The notes beneath the pieces are model-generated. The model ran no database searches, was not told the DNA's origin, and saw only the letters and a program-made list of their open reading frames with translations. A program made the position numbers and the translations under genes. From Lepidodermella squamata (Eukaryota > Gastrotricha), in contig JBLDXI010000019.1 of the NCBI GenBank assembly GCA_047495785.1, positions 1,860,001-1,924,000 of the forward strand: a stretch of DNA of 64,000 nucleotides, in the 5' to 3' direction. Positions 52,001 to 62,287 of this stretch are shown here, piece after piece (within the stretch, counting starts at the first letter, position 1; the number at the start of each line of letters is the position of its first letter).

Positions 52001-54720
52001 GGTCGTAAGCATGATTTGCAAGGTTACCGTGAAAGCGTACTGAAGGTTCATAGCGTTAGCCGGTGAAGTAGTGATAGGCATGCTAAGAAAATCAGTAGAC
52101 GCTGGGAAGCTCCAGGCACTGAAATTGTAGCAGATTAACAATATTTATGAAACCATACATTTTCGAGCACTGTGGATTGCCATTTACTGAAAAGCTAGCC
52201 CCGAGGCCGGTAAGGTCATCAACGGAACAATTCAAGGGGAATATAGCGACTGGAGGAGGGGCTAAAAAGAAGCAAAAGGAATTACTGATCAATTACTAAT
52301 ATCGATAATAGCTTACTCAGCCAGGGGCATGTGCTAGCTTGTTCGATTTCAGAGTGGTCCAGGCCACGCTGATAGAGCTGCATGCATGCAATCCGCCCAT
52401 TCCACGGGCCATGAACCATGAAATATTGCGACATTCTGAAGCTATCAGCATTGCATCCCACTTGAGCAATCCCTCGATCGTAGTTGTCTATAAAGATTCT
52501 AGCTATGCCAGTTGCGCAGTCGAATGACAACGCGAAGAAAAACCATCGATTAACAGGCACGATAACATTGTTTACAGGCCAGGCCCATGAAGTCGTAGAA
52601 TTTGATGCATAATCCACTTTGATGGCACCATTACTCGCTTGAATTTTGATATTAAGCCTCAATTGACTGCAAAAAATTTAAATTATTCCTAAATAATATA
52701 TGGAACTTGAAGCCCACTTATTGCCGAACAAGTTTCTCATGAGGTACGCATCGCCGGATGCGTTTCCGTAAAACACCCACATCGCAAAGGTCCATCCGTT
52801 GCCAATGTCCAGCGCGTTGATGTTGTTAGTTCGAACCAGGACGAATCTTTCAAGGCCACTCCATTGAAGAGATCCCAAAGCCCTCCCGTCGACACCAGGC
52901 CCATAACGAAGTTGGGGTGAGAATATGGCATGATTGGCATTCATGGATAAATCGTCGCCGCCTCTTAAAATATCAAAAAGCCATAAGCCGTCGGGATTCA
53001 GAGTAACAAGTGCTGGTAAAGTTGGCGTCGCGATATCGACAGAAGTAATCGTCATGGTCGATCCCAAATCGACGGTAACGTATGGTCGACCACCCATCGC
53101 ACTTGGAATTATACGAGTGCAATTTTGAATGTGTTGCCGCCGAATAATTCTCGGCTTAGTTAGAACCGACGGATCAGATAGCTTCGAGATAGGATTACTG
53201 TCATACGCTGGAGTTGTTACATTCGCACTGAGGGCAAGATTTTTCAAGTAGTTAAGCGGATCTGGAATATTAGATTTTTATTATGGTACTTCGAAATCAT
53301 GAGCTATTTACATACTTCTGCAGCCGAGCAATTCGACGCGGTAACAAACTACTCCAGAAAATTGGACAGGAATGATGTTGAAGAACTGGCCGGTAAGTGG
53401 CTTTGGGAAATTTATCACTGCAACTGTATTAGGGTTGGAATTCCCTGCAAAGACCCTCGATCCAAGGCTGTCAACAATGTCGAGCCAGCTATCCTTGTCT
53501 CTCGCTTTGTATTGCAAATAGAACGATATCACCCAAGCCGACATATTTTTGCAGCCTTGAACTTCGATTGCGTTGACTATTGCCTGCCTTCGAAGGTCGA
53601 CAATGAGACTCGATGGATTATTGGTACTAGCCATGCCCCAGTTCAGTCTGAAGAAGAACGAGCTTGATGTTGTTCTTGGAGTTGTTAACTGGCTTTTCGC
53701 TATATCCCCGCTCTCTATACCAAGTGGTTCCAAGCAGTTAGCCGGGCATCCATCGAATCTGAAATTCGCACAGTACAATGTCCCATTCGCAATAGTTGTT
53801 GATATGCGAATATATCGAGTTAGAACAGGCGCGAAACGTTGATAGGAAACTGTTGTATTCGGCAAGCCGTTGATTAGCTGAAAGAACAAATCAAACATAG
53901 CATTCAGCCATAATAAGCAGATAATAAGGATCCTTACCAGCTTTTGTCCATGACCCTGAGTTATCGGTTTGTAGTAAACATCGTCAAGGCTTGAATCCAT
54001 TGAAAATTGCGGGATGCAAGAGCTGTCCATGCACTTGTACCAAAGCTGGGTCAGCCATACATAGCGTTGAAAATCGACTTTAAACCAACTACCAACTGCC
54101 GAACCAGAGGCTAAGCAAGCTCGAGAAAGATGCCCTCCTGTTATTCGACCAAAAGCTGGGGCATCATATGGCTGATTGATGACCGTGTTCCAAGTTGATG
54201 AGCTCGAGCTGTAGGCGAGATCACTCAGGTACGATGTGTCGTAGTCCAATGTTTCGATAGGATTGGTCAAGACAAGGGCGTCAGCAGCATTAAGGCAGCT
54301 TGGCTTTCCTGCCATCTGCTTGATAGTATCAAAATACCACGCATTGCCATTACTGCAGGTCGAAGTTAAACATTGGTTTGATCTTGCAACACTGCTTTGC
54401 AGCGCGACAGCGGACACAAAGAAGTCAGGGTCTTCTGCAAGCCCGGCTGTACTTGATCCTTCGTGCGATATATTGAAGAGATTGCAGGCTTTGGTCGATT
54501 TCTGAAACTGCATTGCTTGGCATCGGCGATCAGCTCCGCATAATGACGTGCAAACCGACTCTTCGTTAGCCGTAGTGATACCTGGTATGATGAAGCTGTT
54601 CAGGTTACTGAACCCGCTGTTGGCCACTGCTACTAGTTTATTCCCGGGGTACCTTCTGAAAAATGTTCCGCCTTCAATTGCATTCAACGAAGTTATAATG
54701 ATTGCAACGACAATAAGCAT
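49005..54720 (-). CDS. Gene C: secreted PAN / F5-8C / LamG protein with altered exon 5 splice site
   Basis: Ten exons: 54720-53938, 53877-53316, 53261-52718, 52666-52317, 52261-52159, 52118-50890, 50840-50488, 50426-50288, 50169-50107, 50050-49005. With these, the frame closes at 1723 residues. Most exon lengths equal those of gene B, and domains are the same: signal peptide, PAN, two discoidin-like, LamG-like and C-terminal F5/8C domains. Intron 1 (61 bp) has no stop codon, so retention would add residues between the discoidin domains without breaking frame. The exon 5 donor of gene B is deleted here. A GTATGG donor 16 bp earlier would make a 40-bp intron in the correct phase. If that site is not used, a stop follows soon after and the gene is a pseudogene. 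Confidence 0.8.
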
Positions 54721-54837
54721 TTTTCTTTTATTTCCTTAAGAACGTTTATTGACATCAGGTTGTGAGAAAGAGCTACTTGAGCTTTTGCGCTTTGGGAAAT
54801 TGGTGATTCAACACGGTTAAATACATTCCAGAGAAAT

Positions 54838-54960
54838 TGATGATAGAATATTGATGAGGCTAAAAATACATTCGATTGCGGCTTAGAAAACGGCGAGGTA
54901 ACGTTTGAAGGTGCCGCGTATACCGCGCGATATTTTATCGAGTGTGAATTCTGCGCTTTT
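54838..54960. promoter_or_regulatory. Upstream module, copy 1 of gene C
   Basis: It shares GAATATTGATG, GGCTAAAAATA, ACGTTTGAA and TATCGAGTGTGA with the three other copies, 120-240 bp before the start codon of gene C. Confidence 0.4.
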
Positions 54961-55102
54961 TTCTTGTCGGATTCGCTAAGAAACCACCAGAAATAACTTC
55001 AAACTGCTACTTTTATTAGGCAGCAATTATTCAACTCCAAGCGTTAGCTATCAGTAATATGCACAAGTTAGATAACTGTACTGTCGGCAGCCAGAGGAAA
55101 TA

Positions 55103-55226
55103 TGATTGAATATTAATAGAGCTAAACATTAATTCGACTACGACTTGGAAAAAGGCGAGCTAACATTTGAAGGCGCAAAATTGCGCGAAATTATCGAGTG
55201 TGAGTTTTGCCTGCGGCACTTGTCGG
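55103..55226. promoter_or_regulatory. Upstream module, copy 2 of gene C
   Basis: It shares TTGAATATTAATAGAG, GGCGAG, ACATTTGAA and GCGCGAAATTATCGAGTG with the other copies. Confidence 0.4.
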
Positions 55227-56042
55227 GGAACAGGGAACAAATTATATATCACTGCAAGTTTAGAAGGTCAAAAATTGTGCACCGCATTCATTCAGCTTCC
55301 AAACGTTTCATAGATAATCGTAAGTGTTCTGATACTGTTTTCTGTTTCCGGATCGCAAAAATATCACTCCATTTCCAGTTGTTATGAAACCACAGTACGG
55401 ATTCTTCAAATGACAGAAGCTTGAAATGGCAGAAATCGAAGAAACCACTTGAAATTGTTCAAAATAGAGGGCCTTCATTTGCTCAGCATTGTTTATTTCG
55501 TATTACTCGCCTTATTCACATGCTAGTTGAATTACTGATTGATAGATTGAAACCTGAGCGAATACATTCATTATGAAGAAATCGAAATTTGACAAGTCAA
55601 AAATCGCCTCAGTTAACTAGACCCGGCTCATGGCTTCAACCTTTCGTGTCCGTTGTCCATATGGGCCTAAAACTTGGCCCACTCCCATGCATGCGTTGTT
55701 ATATCCGTGTCTACTAAACTTCCTGCTCGCATCGCCGTGTAGACCTAGGCACGCTTCACCTTCGGGAAACGACAAATGCAGCCATATAATATGAATCGAT
55801 ATTTTCGAGCTCTTCCGCACGGTTTCCAGGGATTTATTAATAACGTGTGAGTCATCTATCATTAATGTCCTAATTGGAGATGGACGATTCTTGGATATTT
55901 TTCTGAAGTAATTCAATTGCTTTCAAGATATCAGACTTTCCAGATAAGTTGTTATCAGCGAGAGTTGCTGTATCCTAATTTTCAATATGATAAGACTCAT
56001 TATTATGCCCAAAATTAAAAGCAGACGAGCTTTGACCTGATA

Positions 56043-58227
56043 ATGGCTCGCCTTTTTATAATTTTGTTCATGATTCTGCAGACAGGCGCTCCATCGGCCT
56101 CAATAAACGCTTCCGAATGCTTCAGGGACATGAAACTCATTGAACAGGCCAGAAATGTTGGCAATGAATGGGCATTGAAATGTTTGGATCATCTCCATCT
56201 AACTTTTTATCGCATGATATCATTCTTGTCCCGCAGATTTTGATTCGAATGCTGCTAAACCGAGTGGATCGATGATGGGCAATGACAAGTGGCTGGGTGA
56301 TATTGACGAATGCCGTGGAATCAGGGCTGTAAACACTTCTACTGGAATACTCATCTCGCCACAGTACTGCCGGATGGTTCTGACTATCCCCAATGCAACT
56401 CTGAATCCTGAGAACATTCTGGTTGAAATCCAGGGCATGGTCGACGGTATTTGTGTCTCGAAGAGGTGTTCTTTATCTGATGTTGCATCGATTGTTAACC
56501 GCATGGGCAAGAAATAACTTACGATGTGCTAATTGAAAGTTACCGATAATTCTTCCACTTTAGTTGCTAATCAAGGAGTTCAAGTCAATATGGATCGTTC
56601 ATCATGTGTGCAAAATGATGGACCGTATGATGCTTCATCAGCAGTTGCAATGTAAAAATATTGGAACAACGGCTCATATTCGCTGAAATGATTCTTTTCC
56701 AGAACTTTCTACGTGATTTTCGGTTTATTGTTACTTATCGGCCTAATCGTGGATCTGAAGATTAGAATGGGGAAGTGGTATACCAAGAAGTTTGGAGTCC
56801 TTCATGAAAGCAGGGAAAAACTGGATGTTGAACAAATGGGCGTGGAAAATGGTGATAACCAGGAGTCGAAAACACAAGAAAGCAGTATCATCACCAAATT
56901 ATTGCTGGCTTTTTCACCATACACGAATTTCGCGAAACTAAATACTTTGACCATTCAACAAGCTGCAGGAAACTCGCCGAATCTCAACTCGATAAATGCG
57001 ATTCGGACGTTGAGCTTGTTTTGGGTCATTCTCGGCCACACTTACGGTTATACATCTCAGATAAGCGACAATTTGGTCACAGTAGGAATGTTCCAGAAGA
57101 ATTTATCATTCATGGTCCTTCCGGCTGGAGTAAATGCTGTGGATTCCTTCTTCTTCCTATCTGGATTTCTGGCATTCTGGTCGCTCTCGAAGCAACTGAA
57201 GCCTAACTCAGCCACGCCCTCATGGAAGAAAATTCCAGTAATCTACTTCCATAGATACGCCAGGCTAACCCCTCCTGTCATCGCTGTTGTGCTCCTTGCA
57301 ATGGGGATATGGAGTCACCTTCAAATCGGACCGCTTTGGCTTCAAAAAGCTGACCCGAGTTGCGAGGCAAATTGGTGGACCACTCTGCTATACGTCAACA
57401 ACTTCTTCGACCCAACTAACATCTGCTTAGGATGGACGTGGTACCTGAGCGTCGATATGCAATTGTTCCTCTTAGTCCCTTTCATTGTCTTTCTCTACAA
57501 CCAAAGACCATTATTCGGCCATTTGGCTTGTGGAGCGTTACTTCTGATCCAAACAGTCGTAACTTTCGCGCTATCTTACGCTTATAATTTGCCTTCAGTT
57601 CCATCAGCTGCAGATCCTACGGCAATCCTTGAACGGGACTACGCAGCTTATTATACAGTGTATTACTCAAAGCCTTACTGTAGACTGGGCCCTTACGTTG
57701 TCGGAATTATCGCCGCAGCTCTAGTGGCTTTTCATGGTAGCCAAATCAAAAGGAAAGTTTTCTCCAAGTTCTGGCTGACCTGTCTGATGTGGGTGCTGAT
57801 GAGTTTCTCCTTCCTATCGATTGTCTATGGTTTGTATGGAGTTCAAGCTGGTAACTACATGAACCCGCTTTTCATCGATGCAGTTTACAACTCGCTATCG
57901 AAAACAATCTGGGGCCTCGCTCTAGCCTGGCTTCTAACAGCCTGTGTCCTGAATGAGGCTGGCCCGATCGGAAGCATCCTAAACTGGCCGGTTTGGGCGT
58001 TGCCGGCTCGTTTGTCATATTGCGGTTATCTCGTTCATTTATTTGTGATTCAGTATTATGTCCAGACAACGGCGAGGGCTTTTCATCTAACGCATATAAC
58101 AGCAGCTTATTTTTACAGCGGGGTTGTTGTGCTGACTATGCTTGCTTCCATTGTATTTTCTTTGGCATTTGAATCACCTATCATAGGCGTTCAAAGACTG
58201 CTAATCGCAGGAAAGTCCGCAAGATAG
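56043..58227 (+). CDS. NRF6-2: NRF-6-like membrane acyltransferase, intact
   Basis: Four exons, 56043-56181, 56237-56506, 56564-56651 and 56703-58227, give 673 residues. A signal peptide (MARLFIILFMILQTGAPSAS) leads the Cys-rich NRF domain (CFRDMKLIEQA, AAKPSGSMMGNDKWLGDIDEC, ISPQYC, GICVSKRC). After one helix and a charged linker, the acyltransferase-3 domain runs from about residue 275. It contains TLSLFWVILGHTYGY with the conserved His, AVDSFFFLSGFLAFWSLSK, HRYARLTPPVIAVV and GWTWYLSVDMQLFLLVPF, then further helices. Exon 2 would end at a GC donor (CATGG|GCAAGA). The phase and the 88-nt third exon agree with NRF6-1 and NRF6-3. The gene is the undamaged member of the cluster. By family it is a multi-pass membrane acyltransferase; its acyl donor and acceptor are unknown. 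Confidence 0.88.
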
Positions 58228-60071
58228 ACCATCTGGATAGAGCAGCTAGAATGGGAATGGGACATTTTTGAATGAAATAACAAAATTCGAATTTCTCAAA
58301 AATTCTCAGCGAGCAATTTGCTTCCGAGTGAATAAAACTGCACTTTTTATGGCTCGAATCTTGAATTTCATTAATAGACGCTGTTGTAGACGAAATGCGG
58401 AACTTGTTTCAGAGACTGTAAGAGAAAATTTCCGCGTAAGTAAGCAATTGGTTACTGAAATAATTAATTAATTTTGTATTTCCATGGATTGGAATTATTT
58501 TCCGTATGTAACGGCACATGTAGCGGTCCTGAGCCATTGGGGATTTTTATCAAGTTTTCAGTTGTGATCAGTGAACAGACGAACAATCGTGAACGACAAA
58601 TAATGTCGTTTCGTAGGAAAAATAGACGGTATTTTCTGTATTGTTTCAGTTTATTCAAATCCTTTTATTCAAATGCAGTAGGAAACGGAGTATTTCTGTA
58701 GCGAATTATCGAATGCAAAAAGCTGTAGATCTATAGATAGCTGTATTTTCTGTTGTAAATCCTCTGTGAGCGGAAATAATCTCAGCGATGACGGATAGTT
58801 CGATAAGAACCAATGGAATTCAGTCTACTGAAACAGCCGTATAACGTATTTTTCGTACATGATGAGCGGATGCACCTGTTTACAGATACTGATAAAACAG
58901 TACCATCCAAATGCAACGTGTCACAATTGTTTCGAGTTCGCGAAGCGAGCTCCGCACGTAGTTTTATGCTTCATCACTATTCCTGTTTTGAAGCGTTCAC
59001 TCAATTCATATATCAAATTCTCGGCAATTTGCATATGAACCGGCCTAACCTCTAACTGAGCCTTTACCGAGATCACGGCGATCAATTACCACGAGACCAA
59101 AAACCACGGTTCTGCTCTCGGCCTGTCGCTAAATCAGCTCGCTCATGGCACTGAACGCATAATGGAAACAATTGTTGTCCTGCTGTTATAGGAAGCCTGG
59201 CTGAAGGGCTTTTTACCACATGTCAGCATTATTACTCCTCTGCCGATTATAATCGTAATAAAATCCAATTTCCATGGAATTTCATGTTTCTAAAATAGTA
59301 CTAATTACCTCGGCTGCCTGCATCTATTACGTGCGGAGGCATCGTTTAATGCCACGGCGCATACTATCATTTATTACACAATGAGCGTATTACTACTATA
59401 ATGTTGTCTGTTGACCTCGGCAAGCGCGAAATGACTACAAAACGACGGCAACAACATGAAAAAGCAGAGTGTGCGGCGGCACAGTCCAATAATATAAAAC
59501 AGATACATTTCAGTCGACGCGTGTTTTCATGTGTTCTTATTCTATTATTTCGAAATAAGGCTGCTCATCTTGATATGCAGATGAAAAAGCTGTCTCTCTG
59601 ATTTATGTATAATGCCTATGTGTAATTAATGTCATTGATCGATAGTTGCTTGTTGACTTCATAATTGTAATGGGCATAGCTTAACGCCACGCTGTCCTTC
59701 ATGAATAGCCAATAAATGGACGAGACGCACGTTGTCCGAAAATAATCCAAATTTCTTCGTGATCGCGTGCTCGATATTTTATCTGAAATTCAAAATGAAC
59801 ACGATTCTTCGAATTCTCACCCTATTTTTATTCAATTTCAAATTCAAAATTCAATCATGTTTTATCAATTCAAAATGTCTGGAATTTTCGCTATTTCATC
59901 GGGCATTTTTTCTGATAAATGCTTGTATCTTGCCATCAGTCTATACATGCTTTTAAGCAAATATTTTTCAAATTATTTTATCCGAGGATTGAATAATTTT
60001 TTCATTCCGCCTATGCACGGACCTTATAATAAATCTGATAATTTTTACTAGATTTTTACTACTGAAGTGAA
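58228..60071. other. Intergenic region
   Basis: About 1.8 kb, AT-rich, without a gene I can support. Short plus-strand frames at 58474-58701, 58813-59055 and 59732-60051 have no domains or plausible starts. Confidence 0.5.
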
Positions 60072-61854
60072 ATGGCCCACGGCAGCTACGATGACGGCGA
60101 TGAGGGCTGGCGCTCAATTTCGACGAATTCTATCATCAAACCGCATGGCGGAATGCACGGCTTCATGCGAGCTCACGGCTTGCGGCCGTATGTCAGTGGG
60201 GCCTATGGCGAAGCGAAAGCCCTTATCAACGAACTGAAGAAATCTCAGTACTACCAGGAGACGCAGAACAGCAATCGTAGGGTTCACCAAAAGTGAGTTT
60301 TTATTTTTTATTTAATTTAATTCATAATTTTTCTGATTATTTTAGCAATCAACCAAGGATGCAATATTACTGTGTCGGAGTATTTGGCATCAGGCCGTCA
60401 AATGTCTCAAATGAAGTCGATTCACAGGGCTGGCGTTCAATTTCGACAAATTCTATCGTGAAGCAGTGGGGCGGAATGCGAAATTTCATGCTTTCCCATG
60501 GCATCAAACATTGGGAACCCGGCGCCTACGACGAAGCAATGGCAATAATCAATAGAATGAAGCAAAACCAGTATCAGGAAGAGCAGGATCAGATACGAGC
60601 ATCGGAACGGTAAGATGGGTGAAATTTAATACTCAGTCGAAAATTAAATGGCGAAACACCAAGCTTTACATTTTTTTTAGAAATAATTTCGGACTCTTAA
60701 AAGAGTTTAAAAATTTTACAGTGCCCACAGGATAAATCTTAGGTCGAGCGGGGAAAAATACCAAAAATTACCGAGCCACTTACAATCGGGTTTTTACCGG
60801 GTTTCTTCGGTAAAGTCGCGCATGGAGGACGAGAAGTGCTCTGGATAGATTTAATTTTTGGAAAGTGAGAGAAATTCGCCGGCAATTATTTTTTGCAAAT
60901 CTTCAGCTCTGTAAAAGATATATAATTATTTTTGAAAATTGAATTTTCTGTGATAAATTTTGAAAATATTCCCTTTACCATACTGTGCTCCGAAGGCCAA
61001 CAATTTTACGTCTAGAAATGAGCGTTTTTCTCTCTGTTTGCGTTCGATCAGAATCAGAGTTTCTTATTCAGCAGGGCGCAAAATTCGCGAAATAATCGGC
61101 CGAATAACGGTCGAAATACAGCATCGCGTCGCAACCAACGATACGACGATGACGACGAGGATGAGGAGTATGAAAGCTCATCGGAAGAAAGGTATATTTT
61201 AGGCATGATTTTTATGTTAATTTGATCATTTTTGTTATTCTAAGTGAGTTCGATTATTTGGATAAACTATCGGGCAAAACTTCGTCAAGCGAAGAGTCGG
61301 AAGATGATGATGAGGATTTCGAAATTGACGACGGTTGGAAGGAGATCTCGAATTATTCGATCACGAAGCCGTGGGGCGGAATGCATCAATTCATGTATTC
61401 CCACGGTATCAAACCGTACGATGACGGAGGTTACGCCGAGGCGAAGCGATTGATTTATGAGATGAAGAAAGAGCAGTATCGCGAGGAATGCCTCAAAAAA
61501 CGAAAAGATGAAAGGTCAGTTGTGCCATTTTTTAGTTGGAATATTTCAATTTTAATTTTAATTTATTTAATTTTTGTGTTTTATTTCCAAAATTAAAGAG
61601 AAGCTCGCCGAGCCGCCAAGGAGCGTGAAATTGTGCGAAAAGGCTGGCAAGCGATTTCAACGTGGTCTATCACCAAAGGCTGGGGCGGTATGAAGAATTT
61701 CATGTTGTCTTATGGCATCAAACCCTGGGACAACCACGCTTACGAGAACGCGAAACGACTTATCGATGAGATGAAAAAATCCGAATGGCAACAACTTCGA
61801 TCGAAATATCAATCAAATCGCGGCAATTCGTCTCGCGGTTACAGACATTTTTAA
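60072..61854 (+). CDS. Protein with four copies of an unrecognised ~45-residue module
   Basis: Five exons, 60072-60292, 60346-60609, 61072-61191, 61245-61514 and 61599-61854, close in frame to 376 residues. Exons 1, 2, 4 and 5 each carry one module. Its pattern is GW-x2-IS-x2-SI-x-K-x2-GGM-x2-FM-x3-G(I/L)-(K/R), then AY-x-(E/N)A-x3-I-x-(E/R)MK. Examples are GWRSISTNSIIKPHGGMHGF, GWKEISNYSITKPWGGMHQF and GWQAISTWSITKGWGGMKNF. Exon 3 is a linker rich in Arg/Asn followed by an acidic run (DDDDEDEEYE). All four introns are phase 2, so exons are symmetrical and can be duplicated without frame loss. There is no signal peptide, so the protein is probably nuclear or cytosolic. I do not recognise the family. 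The Gly-Gly-Met turn and conserved aromatics suggest a small helical fold. Confidence 0.75.
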
Positions 61855-62287
61855 AATGGTAACTGACCTGGACTGAGTTTACAACGGAAATAAACAAAAT
61901 ATCTGTGAATACTATATATCTCAAATTCGGTTTTTGATGCGAACCTATCGATAATAAAAATCGATTTCCAATACAAAGCGGCCATGCTTTGCGTACTTGG
62001 GCCCTCTGCCATGTAAATATTTGATGAAACGAGTGAAGTAAAATTTTTGCTCCTGTTTCGTTTTTTATCTTCCCTTTTTAGCCCTAAAACGATATACATA
62101 AGGGCTTTTGCCCAACTAGGTTCACGCATAGGTTGTTCTGCGATAACGTTGAATAGCATTCATGCTTGAACCTTTTGTTTGTTTAAGCGTGCGCAAGATT
62201 AGCCAACTGCTTCATAAAAAATGCACTAGTATAGCCTTTTATATTATTATAGCCTGAATCTGTAAGACGGTCATTTTACAACGGAAA
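61855..62287. other. Intergenic region
   Basis: No gene is seen. It holds the 3' UTR of the repeat protein (AATAAA near 61889) and the promoter of NRF6-3. Confidence 0.5.

Larger units (their letters stand above)
54721..56042. other. Upstream region of gene C and of NRF6-2 (head-to-head)
   Basis: Gene C (-) and NRF6-2 (+) diverge from this 1.3-kb interval, so it holds both promoters. It has two copies of the 115-bp module (54838-54960 and 55103-55226). The part next to NRF6-2 matches 46920-47337. No gene is seen. Confidence 0.55.

Noticed and set aside
55617-55916. 99-codon minus-strand frame upstream of NRF6-2
   Set aside because: It lies in the presumed promoter interval, has no domain content, and the corresponding duplicated region near 46.9 kb does not preserve it.
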